Shown here piece after piece: positions 46,901 through 56,205 of a DNA stretch of 64,000 bases. How positions within the stretch are numbered: the stretch's first letter is position 1; every line of letters begins with the position of its first letter. The position numbers and the translations under genes were made by a program. Below the pieces are notes generated by a model, which searched no databases, was not told where the DNA came from, and saw only the letters and a program-made list of their open reading frames with translations. The DNA comes from Gonium pectorale (taxonomy: Eukaryota > Chlorophyta > Chlorophyceae > Chlamydomonadales > Volvocaceae): NCBI GenBank assembly GCA_001584585.1, contig LSYV01000058.1:167370-231369 (forward strand), written 5' to 3'.

Positions 46901-47196
46901 CCGCCCTGCTGTTGTTGTTGCTGGAGCAGCATGCTTTGGATGGCGGTCTCAATCCGCCGCTGCCGTGCGCCAAAACCCGCTAGGAACTGTGACACGGACT
47001 CGCGTGGGTCCGCGGCTGCCCTGGACTCCTCGCGCCGGCGCTCACGCTCCACTTTGCGAGCCACGTCTAGACTGGCTAGCTTCTCCAACACGTCGCTGGC
47101 AGCGGTTGTGGAGGGCACAGGGGCCGGAGCTTCGGAGAGCGGCGCGGAAGAGCACGTCGCTGTGTCATGGTCTGTGCCAACGGATCCGGCGGCCAT
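43989..47196 (-). CDS. TBCC: Tubulin-folding cofactor C
   Basis: Four exons join in phase: 47196-46102, 45475-45335, 44669-44625 (45 nt) and 44195-43989, for 495 aa. Cofactor C is the GTPase-activating component that releases folded alpha/beta-tubulin from the cofactor supercomplex in the cytosol. The N-terminal half has a spectrin-like helical region (SQFLAGFGARQRRIETAIQS, LEQSTAAASYYLPLYDQKQ) and the KKVSKVRGEE segment. The C-terminal beta-helix follows: FVLLGLTRCRVVLLGRLRAL, GCSVVAGPITGAVFADDVRG, CSLSLAAYQVRVHRTHASD, LFLRVRSKPIIEHSSGVRVA and finally VDDFGWIKATQSPNWCVMPE. The Q-x-R that I recall carrying the arginine finger is present and is split by an intron. A minus-strand TGTAA lies at 43877-43881. 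The last ~45 residues are a low-complexity tail. It is divergent from the UBX gene, 461 bp apart. Confidence 0.93.
45152..45296. repeat. 29-bp tandem repeat, five copies
   Basis: A near-perfect unit starting GCCAGCCAGGCACCCGGGCC begins at 45152, 45181, 45210, 45239 and 45268, with no spacers. It lies in the intron between cofactor C exons 2 and 3, close to the donor. Confidence 0.93.
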
Positions 47197-47657
47197 AAGT
47201 GCGGAAGGTGACGGGTGAGCTCCAGGAGTCGTCGCTGGGCCGCTGGGCCGCGGGTTGAGGGGTTGTGTCCGCAGGACTCGCAGCGCTGTTTGAGAAGTAT
47301 GACAAGCGTCTTCAGCCTAGCTCAGAGTCCAGCCGTCGGAGTTCAAGCGGCGAATTTGCACAGGGGTTAGAACACGATCGGGCCTCTAAGGGCCGAGAAA
47401 TAACCGCGCTTGTTCAAATATTGGAAGATATATGTGTTCAAGAATCGCGACTGTTCGCAGGCGCACTGCAACTAGCGCACGGCGCGTACAACAACAAAAC
47501 ACGGGCTTTTGTATGTCTCCAGCTGCTCGCGCGCATTGCATAGGAGGCAAGTATCACTCGGAAATAAAGGCAAGTCAGAACGGACAGGCCACTCGAGAGA
47601 GGAGGCAACACCCCTGCGTCCGGTTTGCTCCGCAACCTTGAGAAGGTTGCAGTCGGC
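47197..47657. promoter_or_regulatory. Bidirectional promoter interval, cofactor C / UBX gene
   Basis: 461 bp between two divergent start codons. It must contain both 5' UTRs and promoters. It also holds an unexplained plus-strand frame without ATG (47265-47543). Confidence 0.5.
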
Positions 47658-50600
47658 ATGGCGGAGCCTGGCGGATACGTTCCGGACGAGGTCGCGGTTG
47701 GCAGGCTGCAAATGCTCGCTCACTGTGACGAGGCCCAGGCCCGTTTCTTGCTGGAAGCGGCGGGCGGCAATCTCGATTTGGCTGTGCAAATGGCAATCGG
47801 TGAGCCGGTGGCGCCAATAATGGGTGCTGCCTGCTGCTTCGGCTGCTTGCGTTTCAGCTACTCTGCCCACCCTTGCAGTCCAGCCAGGATCCATTACCCG
47901 ATGCCATGCGGGAAACCCATGCGGCATTCGTCCCCATCCCCTACGTGCGGGGCTTGCGGAGCAGCACCCGGGCTGCCGGCCTGCCCCCGACCACCCACCC
48001 GCGATTCCCACCCCCGCCCAGCCCCCTCCCCTGCGCCTTGGCCCATAATCTCCATCGTACCCTCGCACCCCCTCCACCCCCCAGAGAACACGGACCTCGG
48101 GGACGCCTTCATGGATCACGCCCATCAGCTGCCCCCCCAGCACCACCCACAGCAGCACGCCCACCCCGCCATGGCAGCCGGCCCGCTGCCGCCGCGGCCG
48201 CGCGCGCCAGCGGCGCCGCCGGCACCCCAGGCTGGTGCCGCCGGCGCTGGCGCCCTCACCGGCCCGGCTCTAGCCCTGATCGGACTGGCGCTTCGTGTGC
48301 CCCTCATGGCGCTGGGTTTGGGCTTCCGGATCATGCGCTTCACCGTCTTCAACGGCCTGCACGCCGCCGCCGTCGTCGGCGACCGGCTCCTGCCGGCGCC
48401 GCTCATGCGCGCAGCGCGCTCCGCTGTCTCCGCGGCGGCCGCGGCCGCGGGCGTGGGCGGCGCCGGCGCCGGCGGCGAGGAGCTGGACCCTGCGGGCCAG
48501 GCGGCCGCCTTTGTGGCGGCCTTCAAGGCGGCCTACGGCGACCGGCACCCGCGGTGGCAGGAGGCGGGATGGCGGGTGGCCTGCCAGCAGGCTCGGCGGG
48601 AGTTCAAATTCCTGTTTGTGTACCTGCACTCGCCGGAGCACGAGGTGCGGCGTTGCCTGCTGCCCCTGGATGCGCCGGGCCGTCGTTCCCGCGGATGCCG
48701 TTCTTGCAGGCATTCGCCGGACGGGAACACTCGCCAGCGGAGAGCACTGGGTGTACACCGTACACCGTACACCGTACACCGTACAACAGCACAGCGAAGC
48801 GGCCTCGGCCTCGGGTCACCAGTGCTTCTCCCAGCGAGGGTAGCGGTGCCCGCGCGGGCCGCCCGCTGCCCACTGTCCGCAAAAAAGATACGGTCACATG
48901 GAGTCCCTCTGCCGGCTGCCGCCCCACTCCCCGTTCGCGCACGGCGCCACACCCTGGTCGCCCCCACGCCCCCTTCGGCGCCCCGCTTGTCCGCATTCGC
49001 AAAAGCCCCGACCCGACCTNNNNNNNNNNNNNNNNNNNNNNNNNNNNNNNNNNNNNNNNNNNNNNNNNNNNNNNNNNNNNNNNNNNNNNNNNNNNNNNNN
49101 NNNNNNNNNNNNNNNNNNNNNNNNNNNNNNNNNNNNNNNNNNNNNNNNNNNNNNNNNNNNNNNNNNNNNNNNNNNNNNNNNNNNNNNNNNNNNNNNNNNN
49201 NNNNNNNNNNNNNNNNNNNNNNNNNNNNNNNNNNNNNNNNNNNNNNNNNNNNNNNNNNNNNNNNNNNNNNNNNNNNNNNNNNNNNNNNNNNNNNNNNNNN
49301 NNNNNNNNNNNNNNNNNNNNNNNNNNNNNNNNNNNNNNNNNNNNNNNNNNNNNNNNNNNNNNNNNNNNNNNNNNNNNNNNNNNNNNNNNNNNNNNNNNNN
49401 NNNNNNNNNNNNNNNNNNNNNNNNNNNNNNNNNNNNNNNNACCCCCCCTTGACGCACGGGGCCCCACACCTACTTGTTGCCCCCACGCCTCGGTCTTATC
49501 CCCAAAAGCCATTCCCCGTTCCGGCTCGCCCCGACAGGACACAGAGGCATTCTGCCGCAGCGTGGTGTCGCACCCCGAAGTGGTGGACTTCATTAATGTC
49601 AACTGCGTGGCCTGGGGCGGCGACGTCACCCGCTCCGACGCATTCGTGGTGGGTGGGGGACGCGAGTGGGAGGGCGAGTACGAGCTACGTGGTCTGGGAA
49701 GACAGCCAGCAGCCGAGAGCGAGCTCCCTGGGTGCACACCGACACCGTGCGCCGAACACGTCGTCAGCCGACTGCGGCCCGCCCGCTCCCCTTGTCACGC
49801 ACAGAGCGCATGTGTGCCCCAGCTCAAGCGCTCCTTCTCCACCTTCAGTCTCGCGAATCCCTGCCCAGACCGGTGCCACCCGCTTCCCCACGTCGCTCAC
49901 TCCGCGCTCCGCCCTCATCTCTCGACCTCTTCCCTCTTCTTCTTCGCGCGCCTCCCGCCGCCCCCCCGCAGCTCTCCCAGCAGGCCCAGATGGGCGTTAC
50001 GCGCTTCCCCTACGTGGCGCTGCTGTCCATGGCGCCCTCCGACAACCGGGTGCAGCTGGTGGCCGCCGGGTCGGGGCCCGACGTGGGCGCCCCCGGGCTG
50101 CTGCTGGGGCTGCTGCGGGCCGCCGTGGACACGCACGGGGCGCTGCTGGTGGCGCAGCGGGCCGAGGTGGAGGAGCGGGTAGGCGAAGGCGGTGGGGGGC
50201 GGTGGGGAGGGGGCAAAGCATGAAGGGGGAAGCACCGGGAAAGGCGATTGCAGCACCGGGGGCGCCGTGCCGCAGCGAGGCTGAAGAGGCCTCGGTCGGC
50301 CTTTGACGCCCATGTAGTGATGAAGGGGGGCGGGCGTTAGAGAGTGCGGTGGGCTGCACGGTGGGTGCGGAGACGATGTGGACGGGGCATGTCGGCAGGG
50401 TTGGGCCGTGGTTGCGGCGGTTGGGCCGCAGGGGGTGAGGAATGCCTGGTTTGGGTACGGGTGGGTGCAACGGCCGGAAGAGGGTTGGTGGCCGAGAGGT
50501 GCCTGGCGGCTTGTCAAGTTGGCGCGGGTAGGGGGTTCTCGTGCATCGCATCGGTAGCTCTCCTCTTCTCCCGACCGCGAGCGGCCGCTTGTGACGACCA

Positions 50601-52608
50601 GACGTCCCCGACCGAGACCATATGTGTCGCAGTTGGCAACCACACACATGTGCAGGACCTTTTGGCGCGCCTTCCCGGCCGACTGACGCGTTGCTTTGCT
50701 GCGCGTCCGCTCTATCGCTGCATCCTGCCCTGTGCTTGGTCGTCGCCGTGAACCCCACACGGCTGGCCACCCCGCCCGCCGCAGGAGTACGCCCGGCGGC
50801 TGGTGGAGGAGCAGAACGCCGAGTACGAGGCGAGCCTCGCGGCGGACCGGGCGAGGGAGGCGGAGCGGGAGGCGGAGCGCAAGCGGCAGGTGGGGGGTCG
50901 GCCGTGGATGCAGTGGGCGTGACGGGGACGGCGTGGCCGCCCCGATGCCGGACTCTGCGGGTCCGGCTCTAATTAAGGTCGATTGCCCGGCCTGGATCTA
51001 TACATCCGTCCTTCTGCTTCGTCCGCATGCTTGGGAACGTCTGTGCCTAACAGCTGCCGTGTACCGTCCGGACGGCTGAACAGGAAGAGGAGGAGCGGCG
51101 GCAGGAGGAGGAGGCGCGGCGCGTACGGTGCGAGGGGGCTGGGGTGCGGGTCCGCTGGATGGCATGTCGCCCAGAAGCGTCAGCTGTGGACTAGGGCACC
51201 GCCCACTGGTCCCAGGATGCTTGCCGTAAGGGGGGTCCCTGTGGGGTGCCCCAATGACGCACCCCGCCCCTCCACCCCGCCTCGGAGCTTTGGAGACGGC
51301 CGCGCAATGCCTTCCACTTTCTTGACGCACCTCGCCTTTCCTCTCCCCTTCCCGCCTGCCCTCACCTCCAGGCTTCTCTAGTGAGGACGCTGTTTCAATC
51401 TTTGTGAACGCGCTTTTATCCTTCTATCCCCGCCTGCCCCCACCCCCCGCACGTGCCGGGCGCCCTGACAGGGAGGCGGCCGAGGCGGAGGCGGCCCGAC
51501 AGGCCGAGGCGGTGGCCGCCATTGAGCGGCGGCGCGCCGCGGCCCTGGCGGCGCTGCTGCCCGAGGCGGCGGCCGGCACGGAGGGCAGCGCCGCCATCCG
51601 GCTGCGGCTGCCGGACGGCACCAACACGTCGCGGTGCTTCCCGCCCGGGGCCACGCTGCAGGTGGGCAGCTGGGCGGAAGTGTGGGGGACGTGAGGCGGG
51701 GAGGAGTTTAAGTGACGTGCTGAGGATGGGTAGTGTTGGGCCGTGTGTGGGGCGGCCCCGCTGCCCCGTGGGCGCGGGGACCTGGCGCCTGGCCGCCCCT
51801 GGCGCCTGGTCGCCCTCCTTCCCCCGATTTCGCAGCAAAGCGTGCGTTGTCTAGAGCACTCTGTACCGTAATGAGAGCGCTCCAACGTCCTCTCCCCCCG
51901 GCCCTCCTCCGCTTCCGGAGCCATCCGTGCCTTGTCTGACGACCTGAACTCACCACACATTGGCTCCCTAGTGCTCACTCTCCCCTTCGCACCAACCGGC
52001 CCGCCTTTCCCTACTGCGAACGCCTTCCAACCGAATGACCCCCCGCCTCCCGCCGCCTCCCTCCGCCTCCTGCCGCCTCCCGCCGCCTCCCGTCCCCCAC
52101 CCCGCTCCCCGCCAGGCCGTGTTTGACTTCGTGGACTCGCTGCCCGCCACCAGCTACAGCCGCTACCACCTGGTGGCCAACTACCCGCGGCGCGTCTTCC
52201 TGCGGGCGGCCCACGGGTCGGCCGCGCTGGCGGAGCTGCAGCTCGTGCCGCAGGTGCGTGTTGCCCCAGCACGGAGTGGCGCGGCACTGCTCGGGTCGTG
52301 CCGGCGGCGGCCACTGGGGTGCAGGGTGACAGGCGCTGGCATGCCCAGGCGGGAGATCCGGCGTACTCGGGGCGGGTTCGTGGTGTGGGGTTCGGCCTTG
52401 ATACCGGCGCCGACAGAGCCAGTGGGATGTCTGTGGCAGGAGCTGGGCCCGGGCCCGGAGCAGCACATATCAGGTGTCCCAAGAGAGGCCCGGGGCTCAC
52501 GAGCTCCGCCACACCGTGCACTTTGCGAGCTTTGCGGGCTGCTCCTGACGGCCCGCTACCGTGCCCACACACACGCAGGCCGCGCTGTTCGTACAGCCGG
52601 ACGAGTGA
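47658..52608 (+). CDS. FAF2: FAF2/UBXD8-type UBA-UAS-UBX protein
   Basis: Nine exons join in phase: 47658-47799, 48085-48644, 49538-49648, 49972-50178, 50785-50889, 51084-51127, 51472-51661, 52116-52253 and 52579-52608, for 508 aa. Domain order matches FAF2/UBXD8: a UBA-like domain (LAHCDEAQARFLLEAAGGNL), a hydrophobic hairpin (LALIGLALRVPLMALGLGF) that inserts in ER or lipid-droplet membrane, a UAS thioredoxin-like domain (EFKFLFVYLHSPEHE, EAFCRSVVSHPEVVDFINVN, GVTRFPYVALLS), a long charged coiled coil, and a C-terminal UBX domain (RLRLPDGTNTSRCF, NYPRRVF) ending ALFVQPDE. UBX domains bind p97/Cdc48, so a role in ER-associated degradation is expected. The assembly gap lies in an intron and needs no missing exon. 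TGTAA follows at 52810. Confidence 0.92.
48753..48787. repeat. GTACACC tandem repeat
   Basis: Four perfect GTACACC units and one variant (GTACAAC) in an intron of the UBX gene. Confidence 0.9.
49020..49440. other. Assembly gap (421 N)
   Basis: A run of N inside the second intron of the UBX gene. The flanking exons join in phase at a position conserved in the family. Confidence 0.98.
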
Positions 52609-54198
52609 GGGAGGGCGCCCTGCCGTACGTGTGTACGGCGCACGTGAGCTCGGGGTACGGCGTGGCGTGGCGGCGAATGAGGCGCCCCTCCCCAAGGCGG
52701 CTCGGCGCTGCGTCAAGTGACACTGCCAGGGGCGAAGCCTCCGGCTGCGGCCGCGGCGGGCGATGGAGCCCCGTCGGCTGCGCAGCCTGTGGCAGAGCCC
52801 GTGGCTGGGTGTAATGCGCGTGGTGGCGTCCGTGAGCGCCACAGGCATTTCGGACGAGTAAGAAGCGAGAGGGTTTCGGTCGCACAAGCCCCGTTGCCCG
52901 ATGAGGTCCTTCCTGACAGAGCTAGCCATACATGCAGATTGACTGGGTGTCCAGTTGTTGCCGTTGTCCGGGGTTGCCAAGAAAGCGCCATTCCTGTTCT
53001 GGAAGGCGGTGGGGCTGCTTGCTGGTGTGTGGGTCCTAAGAGGGGCGATGCGCCCCTGAGCCGGGCAAACGCATCGCCGTGGGCGGACCTTTACAACAGG
53101 TCTGCCGTAAGTGTGTCGCTTATGGCGTCTTGACGCCGACACGGCAAGCCATCCGCCACACCATATTGCCCGCGCCTTCCCAACAACAAAACGCTGACGA
53201 TTCAAACGCAACATGACAAAACGCTGACGATTCAAGCGCAACATGACAACCCCTCCAGCGCAATCCAGCGCCCGACGGCTCAAGCCGTCATGTGGCGAAA
53301 CAGCCATCCGGCACAGAGGACGGCCTATGTGCGACAGTGTGCTAGGCAACGTACGGCAATCCGTACCGTCGACTGCGCCTCGCATTCACTGATGGTCAAC
53401 GCGGTCAAGGACAACCGAACAAGCAGGCAGGCATCGGCCTTGCAACTCTACATAACATTATTACTAATGAGAGGCGCCACCATGGCGTATAAACAAAACC
53501 GCGCCACCTTCAGGCGGGCTGAGCCTGGCAGTGGCAGAGGAAGCCCATAGACTTCTTATCTAGTGGCACGGGATGTAAGCGGGCGCACTCGCGCCATTAA
53601 CCCTGGCCCGTGCGAGGCCGGTGCCAGGCCCGCAGGTCCTGGTGCGCGAAACCGAAGCGCGACACCTGATCCTGGCATACCTCAAACCCCAAGGGCCAGC
53701 CTCTAGGGCGCAGCCCAACCTGTCGACACATCATGCCGACAACCGACGTCAGGCACGCCCCAACGCTGTTGGTCACACAAATCACTGTGCAATCTTCCAT
53801 TGGTCATCGGAATCCGAAACTATGGGATGCGCCGCGGCGCAAGGTCCGACGCTCGAGCGCCCGCACCGGCGCTCGTCCACAGCCCTACGTCACATCAGGC
53901 AACGAAAAGGCTCCGCTACCCTAGCTAGCAGCCCCCCAAAACACAGCGACACAAACACTGCAAGCAGCGGGCCAGGTCCCAGGGTAACGGCCAGCCGCTC
54001 TACCCGACGACAGGGACATGCCGCGGGCGCCGCCGGACCGTCTCCCACGCCAGGTACTCCCAGCCCCCTTGGAGAGGGAAGGCCGCTCAACGGCCGCAGG
54101 GCGCACAAGCCAACCTGTCCCCGCCCGCCGACCCGCACCCCGTGGCGCCACGGCGACCCGCGCAGGCTGCCTCCGGCTGTACGCCGCGCTGGGCCCCC
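52609..54198. other. Convergent intergenic region
   Basis: It holds the 3' end of the UBX gene (TGTAA at 52810-52814) and, further on, that of the penta-EF-hand gene on the other strand (TTACA near 53091). A short direct repeat of about 25 bp (ACAAAACGCTGACGATTCAA) occurs near 53187 and 53216. No exon is seen. Confidence 0.4.
52810..52814 (+). terminator. Candidate polyadenylation signal, UBX gene
   Basis: TGTAA on the plus strand 202 nt after the UBX stop codon. Confidence 0.5.
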
Positions 54199-55377
54199 CT
54201 ACGCCACGTGCGACGCGGCGTAGACCCACTGGTTGAAGTCCAGCGAGATCTTGCCGGTGCGGTTGGGGTCGAAGGCCGTGAAGGTGCGCACGCAGCTCTG
54301 CAGGAAGAGGCACATGCGGATGTACTCGTCCAGCGAGAGCGTGCCCGAGTTGTCGGGGTCGTGTCGCGACATCATGGCCGCCAGCACCGGCGGGTCGAGG
54401 CGGAAGCCTGCGGAGACGGGTTGGAGGAAGGTAGGGAAGGACGAGGACTTCTCACGACAGACACGTATCGAGAGGACCGGCTGAGAGCAGCGAGGCTTGC
54501 GCACGCCGCCTGCAGCAGGTTACAGGTTACACGTCCGTCAAAGCCGGGGGGGACATGGACGAATTGCAGCAAAGGCGAGGGTGCGCCAGGTATCGGTCTC
54601 AGCACGGGGGGGGGCCGGGGGGAGGCTGGAGTGAGCGACGGCGCACAAGCCCGGTGTGGCACGGGGAGGTGAGCCAGCCCGGCAGCGGCTGCGGGGCTGT
54701 GGGTGGCGCATAGGAGGACCCACGCAGGCGTCACGCAGGCGTGAACACCCCCAAGAAACCCCAAGAAACCGCGAGCTATCGGCAGAAGGAGTGGGTAGCG
54801 TGCTTTGGGGTGAGGGTGATGCCGGGTGCGGAGTGCGGGGGTGCCGCGTCGGCGCAGTTGCAGCGCAGGGCAGCACCTGGCCCTGGATCGACCGCCCCGT
54901 GCCAAGGAGAGGGAGCAGCGCAGGGGCGCACGCTCGCGCTGGGCGCGGGACCGAGTTGGGGCGCAAGGGTGTCAACCTCACCTGCGTGCTGCAGCGCTTG
55001 CTGGATCTCGTGTGTTTGGAGCGTCCGGCTGCGGTCCTGGTCAAAGTACGCAAAGCTGTTCTGGATGTTCATGAGAAAGTCGTGAAGGCGTTGGAACTCC
55101 TGCAGGCTTAACCGTCTCCGCCCCCGCGTGTCGAATGCCCTGTGGGGGAGAGGGAGAGGGGAAAGTCAGGGGTAACACGTACCCGCTTCAGTCCCAGACC
55201 TCGCGCCCGCGCAACGCCCGCCCCATCCGGGCTGCTGTGCTGGCAGTCTCACCGAATCATTTGATCAACGTCCGAGATTCCGAAGTGTAGGTTGCCCATG
55301 GCGAGCGCCCGCTGAAGCTCTCGCACATCTAGCTCCCCGCTTCTGTCTACGTCGATGGTTGCAAACCACTGCGGCAT
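54199..55377 (-). CDS. Penta-EF-hand Ca2+-binding protein (ALG-2/PDCD6-like)
   Basis: Three exons join in phase: 55377-55253, 55139-54982 and 54407-54199, giving a compact 163-aa protein from MPQWFATIDV to YAASHVA. Five EF-hand-like segments are spaced as in the PEF family. EF1 DVDRSGELDVRE and EF4 DPDNSGTLSLDE are canonical. EF3 DQDRSRTLQTHE is near canonical but has Arg at the Gly position. EF2 DTRGRRRLSLQE and EF5 DPNRTGKISLDF are degenerate. Segments LHDFLMNIQNSFAYFDQD and MCLFLQSCVRTFTAFDP match the linker helices. PEF proteins dimerise and link Ca2+ signals to membrane repair and vesicle traffic. An alternative start at 55594 would add a hydrophobic N-terminus (ALAVVLAVLW) but is out of frame with EF1, so I chose the ATG just before the domain. 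Confidence 0.88.
54517..54567 (-). repeat. Conserved 51-54-nt intronic element, copy 2
   Basis: Nearly identical to 39976-40029 (AGGTTACAGGTTACACGTC, CGTCAAAGCC, G run, GGACGAATTGC). It lies 110 nt upstream of the last exon of the penta-EF-hand gene, in the same orientation relative to the gene as copy 1. Confidence 0.85.
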
Positions 55378-56205
55378 CCAAAACCGAGGAACGCTCAGAA
55401 AAGCGAGACGAGGCAGCCTGGAGGTACAAGAAGCAGGCTAGGCCGGTGTCGTAGCTGCTGCTGCCCATCATTGCTGCGGCCTGCCATTTGACAATGCATC
55501 TCCACAACACGGCCAAGACCACTGCCAGGGCCGCCGCACGAGAGGCAGTCGCCCATGAGGCGACTCGATACTCAACTTGTTGAATGTTGGCCATGACGGC
55601 CGACTTAAAACAACCTTTTGTATCAACGACTGTCTTATTTTGTGGATAGCGGTCTAGTCAAGGTGGCGTTTCGGTCAGCAAGTTTTGAAGATAAGACTGC
55701 TGCAGGGCTTTTTGTGGGCTATGCATACATATGAATACTGCTGGCAGGGGCCCAGCGATGGATTCGTAGGCGAGACGAGCAGCTTCCGTGCACCCGGGCT
55801 CTTTGGCTCTACATGTCACTGTAAGCCTCGCTATGTGTTACAAGACATAAGTATATCTGTGAACATATGCGAGGCGTTCATGGAGCCCCCCATGGTTCAA
55901 GCGCCACAGCGGTTTGCGCCAAGTTGCCCACGCAACTGCATCACACACGCATTGTGATCCCTTGAACAAGATCCTATACTCCATGCGAGAGCTCGCAACT
56001 TCTGACACTCGCGTCCCACGGGTCCATGGAACGGGCAATCCCCGTAAAAGGGGGCGAAAACACCGAAAAAATGATGCCCCATCAAGCATGAAGTTCAAGT
56101 GAGATGCAATCCACATCAATGCCCCGGGAGAATCTTGCTGGGCACGCACATAGCTACCCCTCCCGCTCAAACGGAAACCATGCAAGCGAAACCCTCCGCC
56201 GCCCT
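55378..56205. other. Region between penta-EF-hand and BIN4-like genes
   Basis: It holds the penta-EF-hand promoter and the BIN4-like 3' UTR. A minus-strand TGTAA lies near 55836-55840. The frame MANIQQVEYR... starting at 55594 on the minus strand is open for ~75 codons but does not join EF1 in frame. Confidence 0.4.

Noticed and set aside
47879..47950. Extra exon of the UBX gene (SSQDPLPDAMRETHAAFVPIP)
   Set aside because: It reads well but its phase does not match exon 1, whereas exon 1 joins exon 2 directly in phase at a family-consistent place.
49020..49440. Missing UBX-gene exon in the assembly gap
   Set aside because: Exons 2 and 3 join in phase at HSPEHE|DTEAFCR, the contiguous arrangement of the family, so nothing appears to be missing.
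55383..55594. N-terminal membrane segment of the penta-EF-hand protein
   Set aside because: The MANIQQ frame is out of phase with EF1 and would need a poor donor. The ATG immediately before EF1 gives the usual compact domain.
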